This document shows, piece after piece, positions 51,120 to 60,372 of a stretch of 64,000 nt of DNA. The first letter of the stretch is position 1. Each line of letters opens with the position of its first letter. Under the pieces are notes generated by a model that was not told the origin of the DNA, did no database searches, and was given only the letters and a program-made list of their open reading frames with translations. The DNA comes from an uncultured Prevotella sp. GTDB lineage: Bacteria > Bacteroidota > Bacteroidia > Bacteroidales > Bacteroidaceae. Location of the stretch: NCBI GenBank assembly GCA_900322175.1, contig ONYZ01000005.1, positions 1 to 64,000 of the forward strand. Direction: 5' to 3'. The position numbers and the translations under genes are program-made.

Positions 51120-51127
51120 TATTTTTG
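51120..51127 (+). promoter_or_regulatory. -7 box of the radical SAM gene
   Basis: TATTTTTG, only 8 nt before the ATG at 51136, which implies a very short leader. Confidence 0.5.
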
Positions 51128-51135
51128 CACCCGAT

Positions 51136-51912
51136 ATGAGTACAATTATTTATCCATCACCCATTTTCGGGCCTGTTCATAGTCGCCGACTTGGCATTTC
51201 GCTCGGAATTAATCTTTTGCCAGCCGATGGCAAGGTTTGCAGTTTTGATTGCATATATTGTGAGTGCGGGTTCAACGAGGATCATCGCCCTACCCTGCCT
51301 ATGCCTACACGACAGGAGGTTGCCGAGAAATTGGAAGAGAAACTTAAGCAGATGAAATCTGAGGGGCAGTTGCCCGATGTGCTAACCTTTGCCGGCAATG
51401 GAGAACCCACATGTCATCCACATTTTGCCGAGATAATCGATGACACCATCCGTCTGCGCAATCAGTATTGTCCAAGCGCTAAGGTTTCTGTGCTCAGCAA
51501 TTCTACAATGATACATCGACAGCAGGTGCACGATGCACTGATGAAGGTGGACAACAATATCCTGAAGCTTGACACTGTCGACCCTATATATATTAATAAG
51601 GTAGACCATCCAAATGGCACCTACGACGTTGAAGCTATCATCGAACGTCTGAAAGCCTTTAATGGTCACGTAATCATACAGACGATGTTTATGCGCGGTG
51701 AATGTAAGGGCGAATCGGTTGATAACACAGGCGAGGAATATGTAGCTCCTTGGCTCGAGGCCGTCAGGCAGATAGCTCCACAAATGGTGATGATCTACAC
51801 CATCGACCGCGAGACACCAGCCCAAGGTCTGCAGAAAGCCACTCATGAGCAACTAGATGCCATCCGCGACCGAGTCATCGACGCAGGCATCCCTTGCTCA
51901 GCATCATATTAA
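51136..51912 (+). CDS. Radical SAM protein
   Basis: 258 residues. The cluster motif C-x3-C-x2-C is C35, C39, C42 in VCSFDCIYCECG, followed by a radical SAM barrel with FAGNGEPTCHPHFAEII (glycine-rich SAM strand) and VSVLSNSTMI. No SPASM or auxiliary cluster motif is seen. The opening PSPIFGPVHSRRLGISLGIN is typical of a conserved bacterial and archaeal family whose reaction is not established. It stands alone and ends at a hairpin terminator. Confidence 0.85.
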   Translation: MSTIIYPSPIFGPVHSRRLGISLGINLLPADGKVCSFDCIYCECGFNEDHRPTLPMPTRQEVAEKLEEKLKQMKSEGQLPDVLTFAGNGEPTCHPHFAEIIDDTIRLRNQYCPSAKVSVLSNSTMIHRQQVHDALMKVDNNILKLDTVDPIYINKVDHPNGTYDVEAIIERLKAFNGHVIIQTMFMRGECKGESVDNTGEEYVAPWLEAVRQIAPQMVMIYTIDRETPAQGLQKATHEQLDAIRDRVIDAGIPCSASY

Positions 51913-51919
51913 AAATACA

Positions 51920-51947
51920 AATCCCCAACCAATCGGCTGGGGATTTA
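51920..51947. terminator. Bidirectional terminator between radical SAM and LpxA-like genes
   Basis: AAATCCCCA (51920-51928) and TGGGGATTT (51939-51947) form a 9-bp stem with a 10-nt loop; T/A-rich flanks on both sides serve the two convergent genes. Confidence 0.85.
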
Positions 51948-51950
51948 TAT

Positions 51951-52730
51951 TTACTTACACATAATGCCTCGTTTGCTATTCTCGAGGAATGTAATGATGT
52001 TTCTGATTTCAGGACTATCAGGAACCTGGTCCTTAATCTGATTGATAACATCAAACACACTGGTCTTACCATTAAACAGCAGTCGATAGGCATTAGCAAT
52101 ATGCTTCTGCACCTTTGGATCGATCTCTGCATAGTTCATCATTGTGGTGTTCGGTCCGCCATACTCCATAGGACTACCACCAGCGATTACGTATGGAGGT
52201 ACATCGTGAGAGAATGTGCAACCAGCCTGTATCAGCGAGAGGTCGCCAGCACGGGTGTTGGCATTCTGGATGGCACCACTTGAGAAGATTACGCCATTGC
52301 CGATCTCACAATCACCAGCTATCTTGGTACCATAACCGAATACACAATTGGTTCCCACTACAGAATCGTGACTGATGTGAGTACCCTCAAGCAGGAAGTT
52401 ATGGTTACCTATTTTGGTAACACCACCCCTGTTGGTACCACGGTTGATGACCACATTCTCACGAATGACGTTATTATCGCCAATCTCTACGTAAGACTTA
52501 GCACCACGGAAGTTAAAATCCTGAGGCAGTGCTGCAATCACTGAGCCCTGGTGAATCTTGTTGTTCTTACCGATACGCGAACCGTCGCAGATGCTGACAA
52601 AGGGGAAGATGATACAATTGTCACCTATCTCTACATCATCCTCGATATACACAAAGGGGAATATCTTACAGTTGTTGCCAATCTTCGCCTTCGGGCTAAT
52701 CTCGGCTTTGGGGGATATTTCGCTTGCCAT
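51951..52730 (-). CDS. lpxA: LpxA-like acyl-ACP--UDP-GlcNAc O-acyltransferase
   Basis: 259 residues from ATG 52730 (MASEISPKAEISPKAKIG). A left-handed beta-helix of hexapeptide repeats (about 5-190, such as VEIGDNCIIFPFVSI). The catalytic His region is HNFLLEGTHISHDS, equivalent to the H-x2-H segment of LpxA. The C-terminal helices are about 190-259. Family role: first acylation of lipid A. LpxD, FabZ and LpxC are not nearby; instead it follows the RND operon by 31 bp across a repeat array. It may be a second LpxA paralogue; the true lpxA may be elsewhere. Confidence 0.85.
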   Translation of the reverse strand: MASEISPKAEISPKAKIGNNCKIFPFVYIEDDVEIGDNCIIFPFVSICDGSRIGKNNKIHQGSVIAALPQDFNFRGAKSYVEIGDNNVIRENVVINRGTNRGGVTKIGNHNFLLEGTHISHDSVVGTNCVFGYGTKIAGDCEIGNGVIFSSGAIQNANTRAGDLSLIQAGCTFSHDVPPYVIAGGSPMEYGGPNTTMMNYAEIDPKVQKHIANAYRLLFNGKTSVFDVINQIKDQVPDSPEIRNIITFLENSKRGIMCK

Positions 52731-52763
52731 AATTTTCAATTTTCAATTATCAATTATCAATTT
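52731..52763. repeat. Intergenic 7-bp array (TCAATTA/TCAATTT)
   Basis: Units of TCAATTT and TCAATTA between the efflux outer-membrane gene and the LpxA-like gene. Confidence 0.8.
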
Positions 52764-54141
52764 ACTTGGCTCCGCCGCCGAGGGCTTGGTACAAACTTAC
52801 TACAGCCTGCATCTTTGAGAGCTGGTCGGTAACCTCGTTAATCTCGGCATTGAGCAGGTTGCTCTGAGCGGTGATAACCTCAAGATAGGTTGTGTTGGTA
52901 GATGACTCCATCAACTTCTTGGTATCTTCGACGTTCTTCTTCAGAACCTCTACACGCTTGCCGTCAAGTTCGGCCTTCTGACTGTAAGAGTTGTAGGCTA
53001 CGAGAGCATTCGAAACCTCATTACCAGCCTTGTAGATAGAGTTCTGCCAATTGTTGAAAGCCTGCTCATACTGCATCTTGGCGACCTTGAGTCCAGCCAC
53101 AATCTGTCCGTGCTGGAATACGGGCTGAACCAGCGAACCAACTGCCGACATCAGCCATTTGCCAGGATTAACCAAACCGTTGTTGTTGGTAAATGCAGCA
53201 GTACCAGTGATGGTGATGCTTGGATAGAATCGGCTGCGGGCTGTCTCAACATCGTAGAAGCACTGGGCCAAAGCCATCTCGTAAGAGTGAACATCAGCAC
53301 GGTTGGCCAGCATCTGGATTCCTACGCCAGTAGAAAACTCTGTAGGCAGACTCTGACCAGCAAACTTGCCACGAGGGATAGCCTGACCAGGCTGACCAAG
53401 CAGCAGCGAAAGCGAATTCTCAGTCTCGCGCATCTGGCGCTGCAGGTCTACACGCTGACTCTGCACCTGATAATAAGAAGCCTCGGCACTCTGAACGGCA
53501 GTTGAGCGATAGCCTACGCGGTTGTCGTGCATAAACTGCATCTTTTCCCAAGTCTCCTTAGTCAACTGCTCCATATCTGTCACAATCTCCATCTGACGAT
53601 CAATCATCAGCAGAGTGTAATACAGGTTGGCGATAGTAGAGATAACATTGGTCTTAACTACAGTCTGATAGTCCTTTGTAGCAATCAGCTTCATCTGGGC
53701 AGAACGCTTAACGCTGAGCAGATTGCCAAACAGGTCTACATTCCAACTAGCCGAAATAGGCAGAGTATATGACTTTGTGGCAGCAGCACCGTCAAACGAG
53801 CTGAGTGTACCCTGTGCATTAATACCTACCGATGGCAGGAAGGCCAACTTGGCTATCTTGAGAGCCTCGTTAACCATCTGCACATTCAGGGCAGCATTCA
53901 GCAGGTCAGGATTATTATCAAGTCCCTGCTGGATGAGTGCCTGCAACTGTGGATCGGTAAACACACTGCGCCAAGGCATATTGCCGAAAGACGTAGTATC
54001 CTGTACGGCAAGAGTGTCGGTCAGCGACTGAGTGTCGCGAACCAATCCCTTAGTATCTACCTCAGGGCGCTCGTATTTGTTATAGAGTCCGCAGCTCGAC
54101 AGCAGCAAGGCTGCGGACATAAATATCATCAGTTTCTTCAT
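52762..54141 (-). CDS. TolC/NodT-family outer membrane efflux lipoprotein
   Basis: 459 residues from 54141 (MKKLMIFMSAALLLSSCGLY, lipobox LSSC). Two OEP repeats of long helices (about 65-250 and 265-455), with strands between them (such as ASWNVDLFGNLLSVKRSAQM, the family signature). It forms the outer-membrane channel of the RND pump directly upstream. It starts 1 nt after the RND stop, so translation is coupled. Confidence 0.93.
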   Translation of the reverse strand: MKKLMIFMSAALLLSSCGLYNKYERPEVDTKGLVRDTQSLTDTLAVQDTTSFGNMPWRSVFTDPQLQALIQQGLDNNPDLLNAALNVQMVNEALKIAKLAFLPSVGINAQGTLSSFDGAAATKSYTLPISASWNVDLFGNLLSVKRSAQMKLIATKDYQTVVKTNVISTIANLYYTLLMIDRQMEIVTDMEQLTKETWEKMQFMHDNRVGYRSTAVQSAEASYYQVQSQRVDLQRQMRETENSLSLLLGQPGQAIPRGKFAGQSLPTEFSTGVGIQMLANRADVHSYEMALAQCFYDVETARSRFYPSITITGTAAFTNNNGLVNPGKWLMSAVGSLVQPVFQHGQIVAGLKVAKMQYEQAFNNWQNSIYKAGNEVSNALVAYNSYSQKAELDGKRVEVLKKNVEDTKKLMESSTNTTYLEVITAQSNLLNAEINEVTDQLSKMQAVVSLYQALGGGAK

Positions 54142-54142
54142 A

Positions 54143-57100
54143 TTACTTCTCAAGTTCATAATCTACAGGTTTTTTATGGGCATACTGAGCCAGCTCGGCA
54201 GCCACTTCTTCATTCTCCTCGTCCTCGAACTTCAGCGGACTGATCTTCTCCTGGATAGACTGGAAGATAACGAACAGTGTGGGCACAACGAACAGCTGCA
54301 GGATAGTACCAATAAGCATACCACCTACGGCAGCAGCACCCAGCGTCTGGTTACCATTCTTACCTACACCGCTGGCAAACATCATTGGCAGCAGTCCGAT
54401 AACCATAGCCAAAGATGTCATAAGGATAGGACGCAGACGGGCAGCAGCTCCAAGCACAGCCGACCACGTGATAGCCATACCCGTCTGGCGGCGCTCAAGT
54501 GCGAACTGTACGATAAGGATGGCATTCTTAGCCAACAGACCAATCAGCATAATCAGCGAGATCTGCATGTAGATATCGTTGGAATGACCAAAGATATTGG
54601 TGAACAAGAAGCAACCTGCCAGTCCGAATGGAACAGAGAGCACTACCGACAGCGGCAGAATGTACGACTCGTACTGTGCAGACAGAATGAGGTAGATGAA
54701 GATGAAACACAGCACAAAGATGATACCTGTGGTGTTCGAAGCCTTAGCCTCCTCACGTGTCAGACCTGAGTAGTCGTAGGTATAACCTGTAGGCAATACC
54801 TGCTTGCCCACCTCGTCGATAGCCTTCAGGGCGTCACCAGTAGAATATCCGTTAGCCACAGTACCCGTTACGTTGATAGATGTAAACAGGTTGAAGCGGT
54901 TGATATTCAACGGACCATATACGCGCTCAAGATTACAGAACTCCTTGATAGGCGACATTCCCGCGGGCGTGCGTACATATATACTATTAAGCGACTCTGG
55001 TGTCATACGTGTCTCGGGCGAACCCTGAATCATAACCTTATAAAGCTTACCAAACGAGTTGAAGTTTGAACCATACAGTCCACCAAAGTATCCCTGCAGT
55101 GTGCTCAGAACCAGTGTTGGCGATATACCACTCTGCTTACACTTAGCCACATCCACGTGTACCATATACTGTGGATAGTTAGGATTGTATGATGTCTGAG
55201 CCGTCTGGAACTCTGGACGCTTGTTCAGCTCGCCCAGGAACTCCTTCACGATACCAAAGAACTTGTTCAGGTCGCCACCAGTGCGGTCCTGCATTACCAG
55301 CGAGATACCACTGTTGGCAGAGAATCCAGGAATCATGGGGGGCGAGAATGCCAGAATCTGTGCATCCTTGATGTGGGCAGTCTTGATGAATATCTGGGCT
55401 ATCACACCTGTTGCATCGTATGGACTGATAAAGAAGCGATAGATACCATCACCCTGCCACAGTCCAGAGAGCTTCCACCAGAATCCCTTCTGACGTTCTG
55501 CGAATGGCTTCAGCTTGATAATGAATGTACCCTGGTCTGATCCAGCTCCAGCGATGAAGTTGTAACCCTGCACCATCTCACGGTTCTTGATAGCAGGCAT
55601 CTGCGACAAGATAGAATCAACCTGCAGCACTACCTGCCTGGTGCGAGCCTCTGATGTAGCAGGAGGCATAGAGATAGTACAGAACAGTGTACCAGTATCC
55701 TCATCGGGCACCAGACCTGTCTTGGTGGTAACAAATGTTACAGCCAATACTACAATACCTACTACCACTGTAGCAATGATAGCAAGAGGCTTGCGTACCA
55801 GTTTCTCAAGTATTGTCTTATATTTGGCCGTAGTGGTCTCGAAAGCTACGTTGAACGACTGATGGAAACGGTCTACGCGACTCATCTTCTTCTCGTGTCC
55901 GTCCTTATCGTGAGGTTTCAGGAACACAGCACACAGTGCAGGCGACAGCGTCAGGGCGTTAACAGCCGAGATGATAATGCTAATAGCCATGGTTACACCG
56001 AACTCGCGATAGAATGTACCAGATGTTCCGCCGATGAATGATACAGGTACGAACACAGCAGCCATCACCAGTGTGATAGATATGATAGCACCCGAAATCT
56101 CGTTCATCGCATCGATTGATGCAGTAAGCGAACTCTTGTAACCTTGATCCAACTTAGCGTGCACAGCCTCGACCACCACGATGGCATCATCCACCACGAT
56201 GGCAATAGCCAGCAGAAGTGCCGAAAGTACCAGCAGGTTGATCGAGAATCCCATCACGTTCAGGAAGAAGAACGTACCAATCAGCGATACAGGCACGGCA
56301 ATCAGCGGGATAAGTGTCGAACGCATATCCTGCAGGAAGATGTACACTACCAGGAACACCAGCGCCAGCGTCATAAAGAGGGTGAATACTACCTCCTCGA
56401 TTGAGGCATACAGGAACTCTGTAACATCGTAGTTGATCTTTACCTCCATGCCTGGTGGCATCAGTTTCTTCTGCGACTCAAGCTCGGCTTTAACCTGCTT
56501 GGCGATTTCGTTAGCGTTAGAACCAGCCACCTGCTGTACCATTGTCATTACCGATGGTACACCATTGTTCTTCATCGATACCGAGTAGCCTTCACCACCC
56601 AGCTCGATCTTGGCCAGATCCTTCAGCTTCAGTGTCTGTCCGTTGGCATCGCTCTTTATGATGATGTCGCCAAACTCCTCAGCTGTACGGAAACGTCCTG
56701 TATAACGCATCGAATACTCATATGCCACGTTAGGAGCCTGCTCACCAAACTTACCTGGTGCAGCCTCGATATTCTGCTCAGCCAGGGCAGCTGTAATGTC
56801 CGATGGAATCAGGCTGTGCTGCTTCATCACATCTGGCTTCAGCCATATACGCATAGCGTAGGTCTTCGAGCTGAATCCCGAAGCATCACCCACGCCCTCG
56901 ATACGCTTCAGCGCAGGAACGATGTTGATGGCATTATAGTTTGTCAGGAACTCATCGTCGTAACGACCGTCGGATGTCAGTGAATACATCAGTACCTGTG
57001 ACGACTGGCGCTTTACTACGCGTACACCTATCTGATTTACCTCAGATGGCAGCAGGGCCTGAGCCTGACTCACACGGTTCTGAACGTTCACTGCACACAT

Positions 57101-57403
57101 ATCAGGATTCAATCCCTGACGGAACATGATCTGAATCATAGCCGAACCAGGTGATGCGGTACTGGTGATATAGTCCATTCCTTCTACACCGTTGATACTC
57201 TCCTCAAGCGGAGTCACAACGGCATTCTTCACCGTCTGTGCATCGGCACCTGGGTAGCTACCTATCACCACGATGTTAGGCGGCGCAATATTCGGATACT
57301 GCTCGATAGGAAGCGAGACCAGTCCGATAAAACCCAGCAGCACGATGACAATAGATATCACCGTCGACAGCACTGGGCGTTTAATAAAATTCGTAAATGT
57401 CAT
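54143..57403 (-). CDS. RND multidrug efflux transporter (HAE1/AcrB-like)
   Basis: 1086 residues from 57403 (MTFTNFIKRPVLSTVISIVI); 57412 is a less likely start. Twelve membrane segments and two large periplasmic loops. N-terminal motif FIKRPVLSTVISIVIVLLGF, proton-relay Asp pair in AIAIVVDDAIVVVEAVHAKL (TM4), conserved GGTSGTFYREF, and late motif RRQTGMAITWSAVLGAAARL with RPILMTSLAMVIGLLPMMF. It exports drugs or toxic lipids using proton flow. Adaptor upstream, channel downstream: a complete tripartite system. Confidence 0.97.
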   Translation of the reverse strand: MTFTNFIKRPVLSTVISIVIVLLGFIGLVSLPIEQYPNIAPPNIVVIGSYPGADAQTVKNAVVTPLEESINGVEGMDYITSTASPGSAMIQIMFRQGLNPDMCAVNVQNRVSQAQALLPSEVNQIGVRVVKRQSSQVLMYSLTSDGRYDDEFLTNYNAINIVPALKRIEGVGDASGFSSKTYAMRIWLKPDVMKQHSLIPSDITAALAEQNIEAAPGKFGEQAPNVAYEYSMRYTGRFRTAEEFGDIIIKSDANGQTLKLKDLAKIELGGEGYSVSMKNNGVPSVMTMVQQVAGSNANEIAKQVKAELESQKKLMPPGMEVKINYDVTEFLYASIEEVVFTLFMTLALVFLVVYIFLQDMRSTLIPLIAVPVSLIGTFFFLNVMGFSINLLVLSALLLAIAIVVDDAIVVVEAVHAKLDQGYKSSLTASIDAMNEISGAIISITLVMAAVFVPVSFIGGTSGTFYREFGVTMAISIIISAVNALTLSPALCAVFLKPHDKDGHEKKMSRVDRFHQSFNVAFETTTAKYKTILEKLVRKPLAIIATVVVGIVVLAVTFVTTKTGLVPDEDTGTLFCTISMPPATSEARTRQVVLQVDSILSQMPAIKNREMVQGYNFIAGAGSDQGTFIIKLKPFAERQKGFWWKLSGLWQGDGIYRFFISPYDATGVIAQIFIKTAHIKDAQILAFSPPMIPGFSANSGISLVMQDRTGGDLNKFFGIVKEFLGELNKRPEFQTAQTSYNPNYPQYMVHVDVAKCKQSGISPTLVLSTLQGYFGGLYGSNFNSFGKLYKVMIQGSPETRMTPESLNSIYVRTPAGMSPIKEFCNLERVYGPLNINRFNLFTSINVTGTVANGYSTGDALKAIDEVGKQVLPTGYTYDYSGLTREEAKASNTTGIIFVLCFIFIYLILSAQYESYILPLSVVLSVPFGLAGCFLFTNIFGHSNDIYMQISLIMLIGLLAKNAILIVQFALERRQTGMAITWSAVLGAAARLRPILMTSLAMVIGLLPMMFASGVGKNGNQTLGAAAVGGMLIGTILQLFVVPTLFVIFQSIQEKISPLKFEDEENEEVAAELAQYAHKKPVDYELEK

Positions 57404-57434
57404 AATTGTCAATTATCAATTATCAACTATCAAT
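57404..57434. repeat. Intergenic 7-bp array (TCAATTA) between adaptor and pump genes
   Basis: Four units of AATTATC/AATTGTC fill the gap. Confidence 0.8.
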
Positions 57435-58609
57435 TACTTTTTCATCGCGCCTACGATGTCGCCAGATGTCATAGCCTTAGCCTGCTCATCTATCTTCTGC
57501 TGATAGCGCTCTGGGGTGATGGGCACAATATCCATACCGTCGCTAAGCTTGGTGATACCATTGGTCACGTACTTGTCGCCAGTCTTCAATCCGCCAGTCA
57601 CGATATAGTTCATACCATCGTTCTGTGGAGCTACCTGAATCTCGCTGTACTTCACCTTATTGTCGCTGCCCAGCAGATAGACGAACTTCTTATTCTGTAC
57701 TTCTGACACAGCACTCTGTGGGATGATGATAGCCGAAGAGCTGGTATGGGGGATAACGATAGAACCAGAGCCACCGCTCTTAAGTACACGCTGAGGATTC
57801 TGGAACAGAGCGATCATCTGTACCGAACCGGTACCAGCATCGATCACACCGCTCATCTTTGTCACTGTACCGTCGAGGTCGTACATTGAGCCGTCAGCCA
57901 ACTTAAGCTTAACTGGTGGGAACTTAGCCACAGCAGCACTCTGTCCGCCTGCATCCTTACTCATTTCCAGAGCGTCCTTCTCAGTCACCGAGAAGTAAAC
58001 CTCCATCGACGAGTTGTTACTTACGGTTGTCAGCACGTTGCCTGTGTTTACCAGCGCACCGACCTTATATGGCAGAGTACCAACCACACCTGCAGCAGGG
58101 CTCTTCACGTAGCAGTAGCTCAGCATCTCCTTGGCCGACGACAGCGAAGCCTCTGCCTGAGCCAGTCCAGCCTTAGCCTGCTCGTACTGATTGGTAGCAC
58201 TCTGCAGTTCAAAGTCGCCTATCACGCCATTCTCATGGAGCTTCTGCGAGTTTTCAAAGCTCAGCTTGGCAGTATTCACACTGGCCTGAGCTGTATTAAC
58301 GCTAGCCTGGGCCTGACGTACCTGAGCCTGATAGGTAACATTGTCGATAACGAACAATACCTGTCCGGCACTTACCGTCTGACCTTCCTTCACATTAATC
58401 TGAGTGACAAATCCAGCCACTTTAGGACTGATCTGTACGTCCTGTACACCCTTGATTGTTGCGGGATAAGTGGTCTGAGTTTCAGAACTCTGAGTACCAA
58501 CTGCAGTTACAGGATACTCGTTGTCGCCAAACTGAGGGCGACCACCGCCACCACCGCACGATGCCAGGATCAGCGATGCAGCAGCCATTAACAAAAACTT
58601 ACTTTTCAT
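57434..58609 (-). CDS. RND efflux periplasmic adaptor (membrane fusion) lipoprotein
   Basis: 391 residues from 58609 (MKSKFLLMAAASLILASCGG, lipobox LASC); ATG 58612 is also possible. The biotinyl-like barrel is split by an alpha-hairpin (about 65-185, with AQASVNTAQASVNTAKLSFE), followed by a beta-barrel (about 190-280) and the membrane-proximal domain. It bridges the RND pump and the outer-membrane channel. First gene of the efflux operon with a strongly palindromic control region upstream. Confidence 0.95.
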   Translation of the reverse strand: MKSKFLLMAAASLILASCGGGGGRPQFGDNEYPVTAVGTQSSETQTTYPATIKGVQDVQISPKVAGFVTQINVKEGQTVSAGQVLFVIDNVTYQAQVRQAQASVNTAQASVNTAKLSFENSQKLHENGVIGDFELQSATNQYEQAKAGLAQAEASLSSAKEMLSYCYVKSPAAGVVGTLPYKVGALVNTGNVLTTVSNNSSMEVYFSVTEKDALEMSKDAGGQSAAVAKFPPVKLKLADGSMYDLDGTVTKMSGVIDAGTGSVQMIALFQNPQRVLKSGGSGSIVIPHTSSSAIIIPQSAVSEVQNKKFVYLLGSDNKVKYSEIQVAPQNDGMNYIVTGGLKTGDKYVTNGITKLSDGMDIVPITPERYQQKIDEQAKAMTSGDIVGAMKK

Positions 58610-58653
58610 CATACTATACTATTTGTATCTAATTTAATCTCAATAAAATAAGC

Positions 58654-58696
58654 GCAACCCGAAAACTTTCAACGTTACGCTGGGTTTTCGGGTTGC
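58654..58696. repeat. 13-bp perfect inverted repeat in the efflux operon leader
   Basis: GCAACCCGAAAAC (58654-58666) and GTTTTCGGGTTGC (58684-58696) with a 17-bp loop. It begins at the last base of the -7 box and lies at the expected transcript start. It could act as DNA operator or as a 5' RNA hairpin. Confidence 0.8.
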
Positions 58697-58703
58697 AAAG
58701 TTA
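58696..58703 (-). promoter_or_regulatory. -7 box of the RND efflux operon
   Basis: The minus strand reads TAACTTTG, 86 nt before the adaptor start. Confidence 0.65.
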
Positions 58704-58709
58704 CTAAAA

Positions 58710-58727
58710 ATATATCTTAAGATATAT
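58710..58727. promoter_or_regulatory. 18-bp perfect palindrome over the -33 region of the efflux promoter
   Basis: ATATATCTTAAGATATAT, centre between 58718 and 58719. It covers the spacer and the -33 position of the efflux promoter, so it is a likely repressor site. No repressor gene is adjacent. Confidence 0.7.
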
Positions 58728-58770
58728 CCTCTGCAATGATATTTAACAATTATTATTGCCTATTATCATT

Positions 58771-59235
58771 TTAGAGTGGGAATACGAGGCCAACATTCAG
58801 TGTGCTGAAGCCGTCGTACTGAGTCTTGTAGTTGTACTCAGCCTTGAATGCTACGCTTGAAGAAAGGGGTACTTCTACACCAGCACCGATGTTCAGACCC
58901 AGCTTAGAGTCGCTGCCGCCATCCCCGCTGCTGCCCCAAACATTCAGACCCGCCAAAGGATAAACAGTAACCTTACCACCAGACAGACGGAACAGATACT
59001 CTACGTTTACGTTACCATTCCAGTAGCTGATACCGTCCTTCTTCAGGAAGTAGTCGAACTGAGCTACGCCACGTACATTCTGAGTGAACTCATAACCATA
59101 GTTGGCACCGATACCCAAGTTGTTGGGTGAGTCAAGAAGGTAATTGAAGTGAACACTTGCAGTTGACTTACCGCTCTGTGCGAAAGATGCTACACTGAAC
59201 ATCATTGCACAAACTACCATTAAGATCTTTTTCAT
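58771..59235 (-). CDS. Small outer-membrane beta-barrel protein
   Basis: Start set at 59235 (MKKILMVVCAMMFSVASFAQ, signal peptide); the frame opens far upstream at 59373 inside the next gene. 154 residues. The rest alternates hydrophobic and polar residues with glycines (GIGANYGYEFTQNVRGVAQF, LGLNIGAGVEVPL) and ends NVGLVFPL, an eight-stranded OmpW/OprF-N-like barrel. Ligand unknown. It lies 44 nt after the DUF5009 gene. Confidence 0.85.
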   Translation of the reverse strand: MKKILMVVCAMMFSVASFAQSGKSTASVHFNYLLDSPNNLGIGANYGYEFTQNVRGVAQFDYFLKKDGISYWNGNVNVEYLFRLSGGKVTVYPLAGLNVWGSSGDGGSDSKLGLNIGAGVEVPLSSSVAFKAEYNYKTQYDGFSTLNVGLVFPL

Positions 59236-59279
59236 AACAGTTGATTTTAAGAAATTAATTAATAATACAAATAAATCTA

Positions 59280-60359
59280 TTATAGTTTGATATAGATTTT
59301 CTTTCTGTAGAGTACATAGCCGATTGCGAAATTCAGCAGTACAAAGTATATAGCGTATGCCAGCGATGCCCATTTGAGTGCGGGGATAACGGCATGGATG
59401 CCATTATACACCATCTCCGACACACCAATATTTCCTAACAAAATAGCCAGCAATTCGCTCGACACATATAGTGCCAGCGCATTCACGCCAAACACGTGGA
59501 AGAAGGTGGTCCAACCGCTCTTCTTCTGGATATCGATCACGTACATGAGCAGTGCCTGTAGCAGCGATGCCAGTCCGCAGGTCATCATCACATAGCTGGG
59601 ACTCCAGATGCGCTTGTTCAGCGGTAGTCCGTAGCTAAGCAGATAGCCACCTATCACGCAGATAGTACCCACCACAAACAGGGCTATCACCTTCTGTTCG
59701 ATCGTCTCGCGCTTTCTAATCAGCATTCCGCAATAGAATCCCAACAGCACGTGTGCCACACTCGAAATGGTACCCATCAGTCCCTCTGGATCCACGGGAC
59801 TCTTGTGATAGATATGGTCGTAGCCAAACAGGTTCAGGTCCACCTGTGCCAGCACGTTCACACTTGCATCCTCTACATATCCGTTGCCCAATATCAGTAT
59901 TGCGGTGTATATCACCAGCAGCACTATTATCACCTGCACGGTGTACTTGTGATTACAGAACAGCGCAAACAGCGACACTATGCCATAACACAGCGCGATA
60001 CGCTGCATCACAGCCCAGATGCGCAGATGTCCGAAACACAACAGGTCGCCCTCGATAGCGTGGTCGAACCAGTTGATAAACAGTCCGATGATGAACAGCA
60101 GCACGGTGCGCTTCACTATTCGGCGGATTACCTGCGGTGTGGGTTTAAACTCGCTCTTTACCAGCGACAGATAGCACGATATTCCCATGATAAACAGGAA
60201 GAACGGGAACACCAGGTCGCAGGGCGTCATGCCGTTCCACTTAGAGTGGCCAAGCATTTCGAACGATTCTCCCCAACCGTTGTTTACCAATATCATGCCT
60301 GCTACGGTGATACCGCGCAGGATATCGAGCGACAATAGACGTTGACTGTTACTTGCCAT
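59280..60359 (-). CDS. DUF5009 / HGSNAT-like transmembrane acyltransferase
   Basis: 359 residues, about ten membrane segments. It opens with SLDILRGITVAGMILVNNGW (the family's LD.LRG motif). TPCDLVFPFFLFIMGISCYL follows. Related to human heparan-alpha-glucosaminide N-acetyltransferase (HGSNAT). It sits 13 bp after a GH89 alpha-N-acetylglucosaminidase. In the human pathway HGSNAT acts directly before NAGLU, so an acetylation-plus-cleavage module for glucosaminide ends is plausible. The acyl donor and topology remain unproven. Confidence 0.85.
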   Translation of the reverse strand: MASNSQRLLSLDILRGITVAGMILVNNGWGESFEMLGHSKWNGMTPCDLVFPFFLFIMGISCYLSLVKSEFKPTPQVIRRIVKRTVLLFIIGLFINWFDHAIEGDLLCFGHLRIWAVMQRIALCYGIVSLFALFCNHKYTVQVIIVLLVIYTAILILGNGYVEDASVNVLAQVDLNLFGYDHIYHKSPVDPEGLMGTISSVAHVLLGFYCGMLIRKRETIEQKVIALFVVGTICVIGGYLLSYGLPLNKRIWSPSYVMMTCGLASLLQALLMYVIDIQKKSGWTTFFHVFGVNALALYVSSELLAILLGNIGVSEMVYNGIHAVIPALKWASLAYAIYFVLLNFAIGYVLYRKKIYIKL

Positions 60360-60372
60360 GAAACATTAATGA

